Assembly (NCBI GenBank): GCA_964533785.1 | Contig: CAZHNG010000187.1 | Location: forward strand, 1 to 13,395 | DNA length: 13,395 nt | Direction: 5' to 3' | Origin: JANQRV01 sp964533785 | Lineage (GTDB): Bacteria > Bacteroidota > Bacteroidia > Chitinophagales > Saprospiraceae | The notes under the pieces: model-generated | Database searches by the model: none | What the model was told of the DNA's origin: nothing | What the model saw: the letters and a program-made list of their open reading frames with translations, nothing else | Position numbers and translations under genes: made by a program | Shown here: positions 1 to 7,047 of the stretch, one piece after another | How positions within the stretch are numbered: the stretch's first letter is position 1 | Layout of the letters: each line of letters opens with the position of its first letter

Positions 1-129
1 TTGTCCCTCTTTAAATAGCGCTCCCTTATCAAATTTTTTCTCGGAGAAAATGGACAAGATTTCCTGAACCTCGCGATCTCTAGGCTTTTTTACTCTTTGG
101 TATATGAAATCTTCAAATTGGGTTTTCAT
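1..129 (-). CDS. Crp/Fnr-family transcriptional regulator, N-terminal fragment (runs off left edge)
   Basis: An open frame starts with ATG at 129-127 on the minus strand and continues to the first base of the window without a stop, giving 43 residues that begin MKTQFEDFIYQ. The end of the visible part (roughly residues 27-43: IFSEKKFDKGALFKEGQ) has the pattern seen at the start of a cyclic-nucleotide-binding fold in Crp/Fnr regulators, where a short helix is followed by a strand with K-K-G and then E-G-x. The ligand pocket and helix-turn-helix would lie outside the window, so effector and targets cannot be judged. It is separated by 141 bp from the gene upstream on the same strand and has its own leader with an FNR-box-like palindrome. 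The family call is an inference from a short stretch. Confidence 0.6.
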   Translation of the reverse strand, partial: MKTQFEDFIYQRVKKPRDREVQEILSIFSEKKFDKGALFKEGQ

Positions 130-186
130 GATTTCCAATTGGTAGCTTTTAAAATAAAATTAGCGTTTGTGTTTATTAGTGCCTTT

Positions 187-203
187 TTTGATGGATTATC
201 AAA
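187..203. promoter_or_regulatory. FNR-box-like palindrome upstream of the Crp/Fnr-type gene
   Basis: TTTGAT (187-192), five bases, then ATCAAA (198-203) is a perfect 6-bp inverted repeat about 60-75 bp upstream of the start of the partial Crp/Fnr-type gene. The FNR consensus is TTGAT-N4-ATCAA; here the half-sites match but the spacer is five bases. An operator, possibly autoregulatory, is an inference. The element could also simply be a small hairpin. Confidence 0.35.
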
Positions 204-270
204 CACTTAAAATGTTATGTCAAAGGTCCAAATTTTAAAACCCCATCAAGAAAAAGAACGTTCCCAACCC

Positions 271-666
271 CTACTTTTCCTTCCCCACCACCTTATCCCG
301 GTAAGCCTGCCACGCCTTAAAAGAAGCCACATCCGCTTCGTCGAAATTCATTTGTTGACCAGTATCACCATCCATAGCGTAAGCCCCAAACTGATCACAA
401 ATCGCTTTAATTATCGAAATGGGAGCTTCCCCACTTCCTCTGATTTCCAGCATCAAATACCGGGGATCCTCTTCCTCACTATCCAGCCTTAGTGAAATGG
501 AATAGCTTTCTTGCCGGTATGAAGCCCAGCCTTCGCTATCAAAGAAAATACCCGGCAAAATGGATTGTAGTCTATCAATTACCTCTAAGCGGTCGCCAAG
601 CAGACCTATTTCTGCCTTTTCTAATTCATCTACAGGTGTTTTTGAAATGAATACGGGCCAACTCAT
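271..666 (-). CDS. conserved-looking hypothetical protein, 131 aa
   Basis: I do not recognise this family. The protein is 131 residues, acidic in the middle (a run of D/E around residues 62-67) and has no signal peptide or membrane segment, so it is probably cytosolic. The second half, from the strand LMLEIRGSGEAP to the segment YAMDGDTGQQMNF (about residues 71-107), alternates strand-like and helix-like pieces and reads as a compact alpha/beta domain. It starts at 666, 16 bp after the stop of the SnoaL-like gene, and ends in TAG at 271-273. It is probably the last gene of the dcd-helicase-SnoaL unit. Codon use resembles its neighbours and the frame is uninterrupted, so I take it as real. No function can be assigned. 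Confidence 0.75.
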   Translation of the reverse strand: MSWPVFISKTPVDELEKAEIGLLGDRLEVIDRLQSILPGIFFDSEGWASYRQESYSISLRLDSEEEDPRYLMLEIRGSGEAPISIIKAICDQFGAYAMDGDTGQQMNFDEADVASFKAWQAYRDKVVGKEK

Positions 667-682
667 AATTTTGAAAATATTT

Positions 683-1066
683 TCAATACATCAAATTATC
701 ATTTTTAGCCTTTTTGGGAATTTGCTGAATAGCATCCCAGTGCTCAACGATTTTACCATTTTCATCAAACCGGAGAAAGTCCATCGTGACGTACTCTTCA
801 TTGCCGGGCCATACCTGATGAGTGTGCAACGCTACCAGATCTCCTTCGGCCACACTGCGTACAAATTCGATCGATTTGTCCGGATACTCCTCCTGCATAC
901 GTTCGAAGTAGTCGATGAACCCTTGTTTGCCGTCCTCTACATCCGGGTTGTGTTGTATATATTCGGCGCCTACGTATAATTCAACGGCTTTTCGGGGATT
1001 GCATTCGTAGGCGGTACGGTAGAAATCAATAGCGTTTTGTTTGTTGCGTTCTAATGGGTTTTGCAT
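683..1066 (-). CDS. SnoaL-like / NTF2-like fold protein (predicted aldol-condensation type)
   Basis: The 127-residue protein has the size and layout of the SnoaL-like branch of the NTF2 fold: an N-terminal helix (NKQNAIDFYRTAY, 8-20), the segment YIQHNP at 36-41, a helix FIDYFERM, then curved-sheet strands (VALHTHQVW, VTMDFLRF) and the closing strand IVEHWDAIQQIP at 106-117. The QHNP and EHWD motifs are hallmarks of this group; H39, H109 and D111 would line the cone-shaped pocket. Members include polyketide cyclases and many proteins of unknown substrate, so the reaction is open. No signal peptide is seen, so it should be cytosolic. It begins 20 bp after the helicase stop and ends 16 bp before the next gene, which suggests co-transcription but not a shared function. 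Confidence 0.85.
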   Translation of the reverse strand: MQNPLERNKQNAIDFYRTAYECNPRKAVELYVGAEYIQHNPDVEDGKQGFIDYFERMQEEYPDKSIEFVRSVAEGDLVALHTHQVWPGNEEYVTMDFLRFDENGKIVEHWDAIQQIPKKAKNDNLMY

Positions 1067-1086
1067 AGGATTGGTATTTGATGAAT

Positions 1087-4000
1087 TTAATTTTTGGATT
1101 GATGGAATGTTTTCTGCTTTTTTGGGTTTTCCGGTAAAACCTGTGCATCCACCTCCACTAAAGCCCCGCCCAACACAAAATGAACGAAAGTCCGGATGGA
1201 TGTGGTATCAAAGGCTTCCGCCAAAGCCATTTTACTAAGGAAAAACCAGCTCCCCAGTTCCTGCGCCTTACGCTTCCAGTTTTTGGGCTCGCCGGCAAAG
1301 CCGCTATTCTGAATGAGGAGGATACCATTATCGGTAATCAGTACCCAATCGACAACCGTTTGGAAAAATCTTTCTTGATAAGCATAGGTGAGCGATTGCT
1401 TCCTAATGATCCGTTTAGGCTGAAATGTTTTACGAATATATTTTTGCCATTGATCGCCCTGGTCCAGGAAGTCGTGTGGCGCGATAAATTCCCCCAGTTC
1501 GTAGCCCTGAATGAGTCGTTCGGCCATGGCCATTCGCACCTCGCTAGGTTCATTGGGATTATCCGCTATCAAAAATGATTTGAGGGCTTTCGCCAATTGG
1601 TAGGGCACTACGTCGAAGGGTAGTTGCCAGATTTTGTAGTATGCCTGGTGCGGACGGGTTTGGGTCAAAAGATCATCGATCAGTTTCTTCTCTTTATGGA
1701 GGTCAATAGCCGCGTTGGGAAAGTCAACTTTGCCGGCAGGGGCAGTAAAAAATTCGAAGGGAGGTTCTTCCGATTCCGTATAGGTAAAGTCTTTATCGTA
1801 GACGAAGATCTCCGTTTGTTTGTTGATCCAATGGCCTTCCCATTCCCAGGGGGTATCGACATGATCTTTATCCAGTGTAGGTACCTCTTCTTTTCCCTGG
1901 TGCCAGGTACGGTTCAGCCAACGGGTCGGAACATCGCGGGAAGGCAAGACCAGGTAATCTCTTGCTCTGGTCATTCCCACGTAGAGCAACCGGGCTTCTT
2001 CGGTTAGCGCCTCCTCCTGAGCAACCTGGTAAGCTTCGCTTTCTTTGATCCGTTCTTCCAAAGCGGAATTGATGATGATCCGGTCGCCGTAAGGATTGAC
2101 CCAATAGCGCAGCCATCTATTTCCCAGAATATTGTCAAAATCAATCGCCGATTGTTCGTTGACCAGGTTGATGCCAAAAACATTCGACCGGAGCCGGTTT
2201 TCCAGGCTGTGGCAGATTACGATGGGCCACTCCAGCCCTTTACTGCGATGGTAGGTCAGGACATTGACGGCTTGGTCATTCTGACCGAAACCTTGTGCAT
2301 CCTGCTCCTCTTTTTCTAAACGGTTTAACCACAACAGGAAACCTCCCAGTGAAGCGGACATGTGGAGACGGTTGCAATTATCTTCGTATTGAATAGCCAG
2401 TTTGCGCAAAGCTTCTACGTTTTCCAATCTTTGCCCGGCATTCCCCCAACCGATAATGATGTGCCGCAACTGCAGTTCTTCCAACAAAAAATTCAACAGT
2501 TCGGCACTGGTCATATCTCTCGTTAAGAGACGTAACGCATCCAGTTGATGCACAAAACTTTCTTCTTCCGCCCAGTTGATGAAATTATTGCCCTGCTCCT
2601 TTTTTTCCAGGTAATGCAGACGGTTTTCAATCACCTCTTCGATACTCATACCGGCTGCGAGGATCAAGATCTCCGCTACCGATAAGGAATCGTAGCGATT
2701 GAGCAGATATTTCAAGCAGGCCAATACCAGTTTAGCTTCCGCTGTTTGGAGGAGGCCGTTACGGGCGATGGCCGCTTTGAATCCAGTGCGGTTAAGAGCT
2801 TCCGCTATGGCGAGGCATTCGCTGTTGGTACGGCATAAAATGGCCACATCACCGGGTTGGGCGGACCGGTACTGGTCGGAACCCTTGGGTAATACCTGGA
2901 TATTGCCTGCTAACAATTTCTTTAAGGATTCCGCAATGCAATTTTCCATCCATGGTTTTTTTGGGGAACGTTTTCCTTCGTATTCAAAGTGCCAGTGGAT
3001 GATGGCATCGTCGAGTTCTATGGGTTCATTAGCATTGTTAATACTATCGGGAGCTGCGATCTTGGTCCGTTTGGGCTTTAAAGCTACTTGCTCCGGAGGA
3101 ATTTGCGCAAAAGCCTTGGTAAATAAAGCATTTACCGCGTAGACGATATCTTCGCGCGAACGCCAGGAATAAACTTGAATATCTTCCGGTTTAACTCCTC
3201 CGGCTTCTTTGATGACTGCCTGCATTAAAGCCGGTTCCGCACCTCGGAATCCGTAAATGGATTGTTTAGGGTCGCCAACCCAAACCGACTGTCCAGCCAA
3301 TTTAGACAGTTTAATAAAGATCTCCAGTTGAATAGGGCTGGTATCCTGAAATTCATCAACCATCAAAAGGTCCAGCTCTTTGGCCAGGATCGCTTTTACC
3401 CTGGGATGATCCAGCAATTGATTGACCAGCACCTCCATATCCGTATAATCGATCAGGCCACGGCTTTTTTTATAGGATTCAAACTCCTGAATGGAAGCTA
3501 TCGCCAGGTCAAATATGTGATGGATAAACTCCTCGATGTCACGATGAAAAGTAGCATTAGCCAAGTGTCTGTTCGCAAATAGTTTCAAGGAACTATAGTC
3601 TTCTCTACTCTTTGCTCCCGGATCGGATTTGCTGATCTTTAGCCACTGGTGCCAGTGTAAATATCCTCTCAGCTTTAGTTGTTCTTTGAGCTGCTTGAGG
3701 TTCCGTGTCAGATCACCCGTTTTTTTTGTAGCATCTTCGTTATTGGCAATAGCCTGGATCGTTTCTTCCAGTAAGACTAACAACTGGTTATTCCATTCTT
3801 CTTCAGCAAGATCTTCGGGATCATCAAGGAAAGTCCGGAAAGTAGCGAAAGATTTCGTTTTACTATCGGCCAGGACATCAGCGGAAAAATCATTGGTACG
3901 GGCGATCTCTGCTAATTGGCGCACCTCCCTTCTCCAATCGTAGTGCCCCCGTTTGTGCAAGCCCAGTTTATCGCACAATGCTTCTACTTTTTCCACCCGT

Positions 4001-4359
4001 TCCTGGGTCAACACGACGGATAAGGACTGGTTGAACATCATTTGCTGGTCTTCATCGGCCATGATGCTGACCTCCGGTGAAACACCCGCTTCGTAAGCAA
4101 ATCGCTGTAATAGTTTCACCCCCAACCCGTGTACCGTACCGATCAGTGCATTGGTTAGTGCTTCTGCTTCCTGCATCAACCCAGCTTCGAGCAATCGAAT
4201 GCGGACACGCTCCTGCAATTCTGCTGCCGCCTTTTTGGTAAACGTTGTCGCAATAATTCCCGAGGGCCTCACCCCTCCGCTCAGGAGTTTGACCATTTCG
4301 CTGGTCAGGCGGTAAGTTTTTCCGCTACCGGCACCGGCGGATATGATTCGGATGCTCAT
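1087..4359 (-). CDS. UvrD/RecB-AddA-type superfamily 1 DNA helicase with degenerate C-terminal nuclease domain
   Basis: A 1090-residue superfamily 1A helicase of the exonuclease V beta/AddA class, expected to unwind duplex DNA at double-strand breaks using ATP. Visible motifs in order: Walker A AGAGSGKT (8-15), motif Ia ATTFTKKAAAEL (37-48), motif II DEFQDT (335-340), motif III GDPKQSIYGFRGAEPA (362-377), motif IV around YSWRSREDI (397-405), motif V LTYHRSKGLEWP (701-712) and motif VI LLYVGMTRARDYLVL (791-805). The tail (about 940-1075) matches the layout of a RecB-type PD-(D/E)xK nuclease: VVDWV at 1002-1006, then LLIQNS at 1014-1019, then a W-x-R-K-x-Q helix. The aspartate D1004 remains, but the expected D-x-K appears as I1016-Q-N1018, so nuclease activity is probably lost. 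The start is the ATG 3 bp after the dcd stop. No AddB-like partner is next to it. Confidence 0.9.
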   Translation of the reverse strand: MSIRIISAGAGSGKTYRLTSEMVKLLSGGVRPSGIIATTFTKKAAAELQERVRIRLLEAGLMQEAEALTNALIGTVHGLGVKLLQRFAYEAGVSPEVSIMADEDQQMMFNQSLSVVLTQERVEKVEALCDKLGLHKRGHYDWRREVRQLAEIARTNDFSADVLADSKTKSFATFRTFLDDPEDLAEEEWNNQLLVLLEETIQAIANNEDATKKTGDLTRNLKQLKEQLKLRGYLHWHQWLKISKSDPGAKSREDYSSLKLFANRHLANATFHRDIEEFIHHIFDLAIASIQEFESYKKSRGLIDYTDMEVLVNQLLDHPRVKAILAKELDLLMVDEFQDTSPIQLEIFIKLSKLAGQSVWVGDPKQSIYGFRGAEPALMQAVIKEAGGVKPEDIQVYSWRSREDIVYAVNALFTKAFAQIPPEQVALKPKRTKIAAPDSINNANEPIELDDAIIHWHFEYEGKRSPKKPWMENCIAESLKKLLAGNIQVLPKGSDQYRSAQPGDVAILCRTNSECLAIAEALNRTGFKAAIARNGLLQTAEAKLVLACLKYLLNRYDSLSVAEILILAAGMSIEEVIENRLHYLEKKEQGNNFINWAEEESFVHQLDALRLLTRDMTSAELLNFLLEELQLRHIIIGWGNAGQRLENVEALRKLAIQYEDNCNRLHMSASLGGFLLWLNRLEKEEQDAQGFGQNDQAVNVLTYHRSKGLEWPIVICHSLENRLRSNVFGINLVNEQSAIDFDNILGNRWLRYWVNPYGDRIIINSALEERIKESEAYQVAQEEALTEEARLLYVGMTRARDYLVLPSRDVPTRWLNRTWHQGKEEVPTLDKDHVDTPWEWEGHWINKQTEIFVYDKDFTYTESEEPPFEFFTAPAGKVDFPNAAIDLHKEKKLIDDLLTQTRPHQAYYKIWQLPFDVVPYQLAKALKSFLIADNPNEPSEVRMAMAERLIQGYELGEFIAPHDFLDQGDQWQKYIRKTFQPKRIIRKQSLTYAYQERFFQTVVDWVLITDNGILLIQNSGFAGEPKNWKRKAQELGSWFFLSKMALAEAFDTTSIRTFVHFVLGGALVEVDAQVLPENPKKQKTFHQSKN

Positions 4360-4362
4360 TGT

Positions 4363-4899
4363 CTAAAATTTATTCTTCCACATCATACTTTCAACGGGCT
4401 TATCCGTTCTATTGATGTATTTGGCATCGGGTTTTTTATTGTAGTAATTTTCAATCTCTCCGTCTACGCGGAAATAGATCAGCTGACCGATGGGCATCCC
4501 TGCGTACACTCGTACCGGGTGGGTACAGGAAATTTCCAGCGTCCAGGTATTGCAAAACCCAACATCGCCTTTACCGGCAGTAGCGTGAATGTCAATGCCC
4601 AATCGTCCGACACTGGATTTACCCTCTAAAAAAGGAACGGCATTATGGGTCTCCGTATATTCCACCGTTACACCCAGGTAAAGGGTATTGGGATGCAAGA
4701 CGAAACCGCTCTCCGGTATTTTTATATATTCGATCGGATTGTGTTTCCTGGCATCCAGGATATGATCCTTATAGATAGCCAGGTTCTCTCCTAAATGTAC
4801 ATCGTAGGAGTTTGTCCCCAAACGATTACGGTCAAAAGGTTCAATGACGATCTCACCGGTGGCGATCCCTTCCAAAATTTTTTTGTCGCTTAATATCAT
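4363..4899 (-). CDS. dcd: dCTP deaminase
   Basis: This enzyme converts dCTP to dUTP (or dUMP in bifunctional forms), feeding thymidylate synthesis, and works as a cytosolic homotrimer of the dUTPase fold. The 178-residue length is typical of the family. The start MILSDKKIL, the segment LGTNSYDVHLG (27-37), GKSSVGRLGI (93-102) and TLEIS (120-124) are family signatures. S95, R99 and E122 have the same spacing as S111, R115 and catalytic E138 of the E. coli enzyme. The segment AGKGDVGF (108-115) sits where the E. coli protein has its HRIDPGW loop. Whether the protein also has dUTPase activity cannot be read from the sequence. The gene is 3 bp upstream of the helicase and is the first gene of the minus-strand unit. 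Confidence 0.95.
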   Translation of the reverse strand: MILSDKKILEGIATGEIVIEPFDRNRLGTNSYDVHLGENLAIYKDHILDARKHNPIEYIKIPESGFVLHPNTLYLGVTVEYTETHNAVPFLEGKSSVGRLGIDIHATAGKGDVGFCNTWTLEISCTHPVRVYAGMPIGQLIYFRVDGEIENYYNKKPDAKYINRTDKPVESMMWKNKF

Positions 4900-4917
4900 T
4901 CGTTTTTTACTTTTTAT

Positions 4918-5082
4918 ACGCTAGATGTATTGACCTTTCAACTTGTGTAGCAAGGTACTCACTTGACCTCGAGTGGACAAAGAAACGCTAAGGGTGAAAT
5001 CTTTGCGCTTCTTCGCGGTGAATAAATTATTGTCTCCTAAGTTCAATTGTCAATTATGCTAGATATATGGACGCTTCAACCT
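4918..5082 (-). repeat. composite non-coding element, left copy (repeat - palindrome - repeat)
   Basis: Read on the minus strand, this has a 27-bp repeat (5082-5056), then a CACCGC-headed imperfect palindrome (5020-4973), then a second 27-bp repeat (4945-4918). The two repeats match at 21 of 27 positions and share ATCTAGC at their ends. The same order occurs on the plus strand at 6151-6329, so the WD40 gene sits between inverted copies. The minus-strand dcd promoter must lie in or near this element, because it begins only about 20 bp from the dcd start. There is no coding potential in it and no transposase nearby; a MITE-like or structured-RNA origin is conjecture. Confidence 0.6.
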
Positions 5083-5088
5083 ATTACT

Positions 5089-5135
5089 CTTCGTTGCCCT
5101 CTAGGTTTCAATCAAATTTTGAGCAACGAAGTTGC
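5089..5135 (-). terminator. overlapping hairpins downstream of the WD40 gene
   Basis: CTTCGTTGC (5089-5097) and GCAACGAAG (5123-5131) form a perfect 9-bp inverted repeat, and GCAAC-GAA-GTTGC (5123-5135) forms a second, short hairpin using the same middle arm. The set starts 6 bp past the WD40 stop, a position that suits transcript termination or 3'-end protection. There is no clear U-tract after it on the minus strand, so intrinsic termination is uncertain. Confidence 0.4.
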
Positions 5136-5141
5136 GAAAAA

Positions 5142-6065
5142 TCACTCCCCCTCCACCACCTCCCAAACAATCATACTCCGGTCATCACTGCAAGAAACTA
5201 AATAATCATGATAACCAAACCAAAATAGGTTATTTACGGAATTGATATGTCCTTTATCCCGAATTGTTTCCACGACTTTAAGCAATTTAAAGGATTGCGC
5301 ATCCCAGATCTTGATCGTTTTATCGCGGCTACCCGTTGCAAACCAATGGCCCTTAGGATGAAAGACAATACTATTGATGGTAAACCAATGCGCTGGTTGT
5401 TGATTGATCAACTCATAGTTCTTATTAAGATCCCATACTTTGAGCATAGCATCCCGGCCGCCGCTGAGCAGATATCGATGATTAGGATGGTATTTTGCGG
5501 TAAATACCGAATTCTCGTGGGCTTGAGGCAATCTTTTCTTCAGTGCCAATGTAGTAGCGTCCAAAATATAGATCCCATTATCGCTGGAACCAACCACCAA
5601 TTCATTGCGGTACGCAGAATGATCAATCGAACGTAGCGGCTGATTACTCAACTGATAGCTCTCTAAACTTTGGACGGGGTCGATTTGCCATTTGGTCAAA
5701 ACGCCCCCACCGCCAATACTAAAAACAAAGTTTTCAACCCGCACCAGGCCGAAAGTGCCTTTTTGGTGGTGGGCAATATTCTTGGTTTGCTCAGGATCCT
5801 GCAAATCCACCCAATGTATCCCTCCGTTCATATTACCCGCTACTACCATTTCATGGTCCGGCAACGCCAATAAAGCGAAGATCTGCGTTTCCACTTTTGC
5901 GATTAATCGGCCCAATTCGGGATCATCAAAATTCCAGCGAACAATCCATCCATCACCTGCTCCCGAAAGGAAATGGGATGGCAGATCATGGGGAATAACC
6001 GCGAAAATTGAAGCGTTGTGGCCGGTAAGTTGCGCAACTTTTTTGACTTGTAGGGTGATAGACAT
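5142..6065 (-). CDS. WD40 repeat protein, single seven-bladed propeller
   Basis: The 307-residue protein consists of seven WD40 repeats and almost nothing else. Repeats end at VRWNF (42-46), HWVDL (84-88), KWQID (125-129), YILDA (166-170), VWDLN (210-214), IWDAQ (253-257) and VWEVV (300-304); repeats 5-7 are the most canonical, with the GH/AH...S.D..(I/V)(K/R)(I/V)WD pattern. Residues 1-12 can supply the extra strand that closes the ring. There is no signal peptide, so a cytosolic protein-binding scaffold is likely. WD40 proteins have no catalytic site and the partner is unknown. A Shine-Dalgarno-like AAAGGA lies just before the ATG on the minus strand, which supports the start. The gene stands alone, with non-coding composite repeats on both sides. 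Confidence 0.9.
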   Translation of the reverse strand: MSITLQVKKVAQLTGHNASIFAVIPHDLPSHFLSGAGDGWIVRWNFDDPELGRLIAKVETQIFALLALPDHEMVVAGNMNGGIHWVDLQDPEQTKNIAHHQKGTFGLVRVENFVFSIGGGGVLTKWQIDPVQSLESYQLSNQPLRSIDHSAYRNELVVGSSDNGIYILDATTLALKKRLPQAHENSVFTAKYHPNHRYLLSGGRDAMLKVWDLNKNYELINQQPAHWFTINSIVFHPKGHWFATGSRDKTIKIWDAQSFKLLKVVETIRDKGHINSVNNLFWFGYHDYLVSCSDDRSMIVWEVVEGE

Positions 6066-6082
6066 TTATCCTTTATTTATTA

Positions 6083-6095
6083 TTTTAAGTTCGAT
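6083..6095 (-). promoter_or_regulatory. leader motif ATCGAACTTAAAA shared with dgkA
   Basis: On the minus strand ATCGAACTTAAAA lies 17 bp upstream of the WD40 start. The same 13 bases occur upstream of dgkA (9348-9336), again followed by an A/T-rich stretch and a purine-rich GG. It is a candidate promoter or transcript-start element shared by the two genes; nothing else supports that role. Confidence 0.3.
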
Positions 6096-6121
6096 ATTTA
6101 AACGTTGGATACGCTAGAAGC

Positions 6122-6147
6122 CCAACCTCGGAGGTTTTTTCAGTTGG
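6122..6147 (+). terminator. short hairpin with T-run in the WD40-transferase gap
   Basis: AACCT (6124-6128) and AGGTT (6132-6136) enclose three bases and run into six Ts (6135-6140), a terminator-like shape on the plus strand. An outer pair CCAAC (6122-6126) and GTTGG (6143-6147) can form a competing stem. No plus-strand gene lies directly to the left, so it may stop antisense transcription or belong to the repeat element beside it. Confidence 0.35.
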
Positions 6148-6150
6148 TAT

Positions 6151-6329
6151 CCCCAAGCTTAATGGCTAATACATCCAGCGTCTAGCTATACTGCCGGGTA
6201 AACTTGGGATAAAAGGCTTTTACTCACCGCAAAGGCCACGAAGAACCGCTAAGAAAAATGACCTTCGCGTTCTTAGTGATGATTGAAATTTTCCCCAAGC
6301 TTAATGGCCAATACATCGAGCATCTAATT
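6151..6329 (+). repeat. composite non-coding element, right copy (repeat - palindrome - repeat)
   Basis: Two direct repeats, 6151-6184 and 6293-6326, match at 31 of 34 positions, both beginning CCCCAAGCTTAATGG and ending TCTA. Between them lies an imperfect palindrome (6225-6278) that opens with CACCGC and ends with CTTAGTG. The left copy at 4918-5082 has the same order and similar spacing (110 bp between repeats there, 108 bp here), in inverse orientation. The second repeat ends 27 bp before the transferase ATG, so the transferase promoter must overlap or lie inside this element. The rest of the 290-bp gap (6066-6355) holds the WD40 leader and one short hairpin, and no gene. Confidence 0.65.
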
Positions 6330-6355
6330 TAAATAAAATTAAATATATTGCGCCA

Positions 6356-6994
6356 ATGGCTTTATTAACACACAAGTTAATCCATCCGGCAGGTGAAGTA
6401 GGCATCTGGGAAATTACTGAATCGGAAGCGTTTTTACTTTCAAAGATCGGTCTATTTCCGGAAGAGCAAGCCCAGTTAGATACCATTAAAGGTCGTAAAC
6501 GCATTGAATGGTTAGCCGCAAGGTACCTGGTGCACACCATGTCGGGGCGTCAGGACCGAGGCGTTTTTCTCAAAGATGAATTTGGAAAACCCCACCTTGA
6601 AGGTTCAGTTTTCGACATTTCCATCAGTCATTCGCATGGCATGGCAGCGGCCATTGCTGCGCCTTTTCCCGTAGGGATCGATATTCAGAAACTGATCCCT
6701 AAAATTGGGAGGATCGCTCCCAAGTTTATGACACCTAAAGAAAGGGCCTCCCTCTCCAATCTGACCGAAATCGAGCACATGCATGTCTATTGGGGGGCCA
6801 AAGAAGCATTGTATAAAGCCTACGGTCGCCGGCAGCTGGATTTTTGTCAGCACATCCTCATTGAACCCTTTGAATTTGACCTGAATTCCGGTATTTGTTA
6901 CGGCCAGGTTAAAAAGGACGATTATCATCGTTGTTTTACCTTGCGGTACGAGAGGGTAGGGGAGTATATTTTGGTTTATACGGAAAGGGGGTAG
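6356..6994 (+). CDS. 4'-phosphopantetheinyl transferase superfamily protein (Sfp type)
   Basis: This enzyme moves the phosphopantetheine arm of coenzyme A onto a serine of an acyl- or peptidyl-carrier protein, making it active. The 212-residue length fits the two-lobed Sfp type rather than the roughly 120-residue AcpS type. Key motifs are KRIEWLAARYL (48-58), FGKPHL (76-81), ISISHSHG (88-95), VGIDIQK (106-112) with Mg-binding D109, and WGAKEALYKAYG (146-157) with K149, E150 and K154. The usual G-x-D-x-E has glutamine at the last position (Q111), a small departure. No polyketide or peptide synthetase is in the window, so the carrier target is unknown and may be the fatty-acid ACP. The DUF885 gene follows after 53 bp on the same strand and could be co-transcribed. 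Confidence 0.92.
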   Translation: MALLTHKLIHPAGEVGIWEITESEAFLLSKIGLFPEEQAQLDTIKGRKRIEWLAARYLVHTMSGRQDRGVFLKDEFGKPHLEGSVFDISISHSHGMAAAIAAPFPVGIDIQKLIPKIGRIAPKFMTPKERASLSNLTEIEHMHVYWGAKEALYKAYGRRQLDFCQHILIEPFEFDLNSGICYGQVKKDDYHRCFTLRYERVGEYILVYTERG

Positions 6995-7047
6995 GTAGAT
7001 CAAATTGAAAGATTCCGTATATTTCCCCTAAAAAACAGAACAAAACA

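Noticed and set aside
560..979. A plus-strand open frame of 139 codons opposite the SnoaL-like and 131-residue genes
   Set aside because: It spans the ends of two genes on the other strand, one with clear family motifs, and its own translation looks like random hydrophobic sequence.
5692..6117. A plus-strand open frame of 141 codons opposite the WD40 gene
   Set aside because: It overlaps a gene with clear WD40 repeats on the other strand, its translation has no recognisable pattern, and it is best explained as a frame shadow.
4918..6329. WD40 gene as cargo of an insertion sequence or composite transposon
   Set aside because: No transposase or recombinase is present, and I could not see target-site duplications at the outer ends of the elements.
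7005..7025. Promoter for the DUF885 gene: TTG (7005-7007) and TATATTTC (7018-7025)
   Set aside because: The -7 match is good except the last base, but the spacing between the two boxes is only 10 bases. Co-transcription with the transferase gene is as likely.
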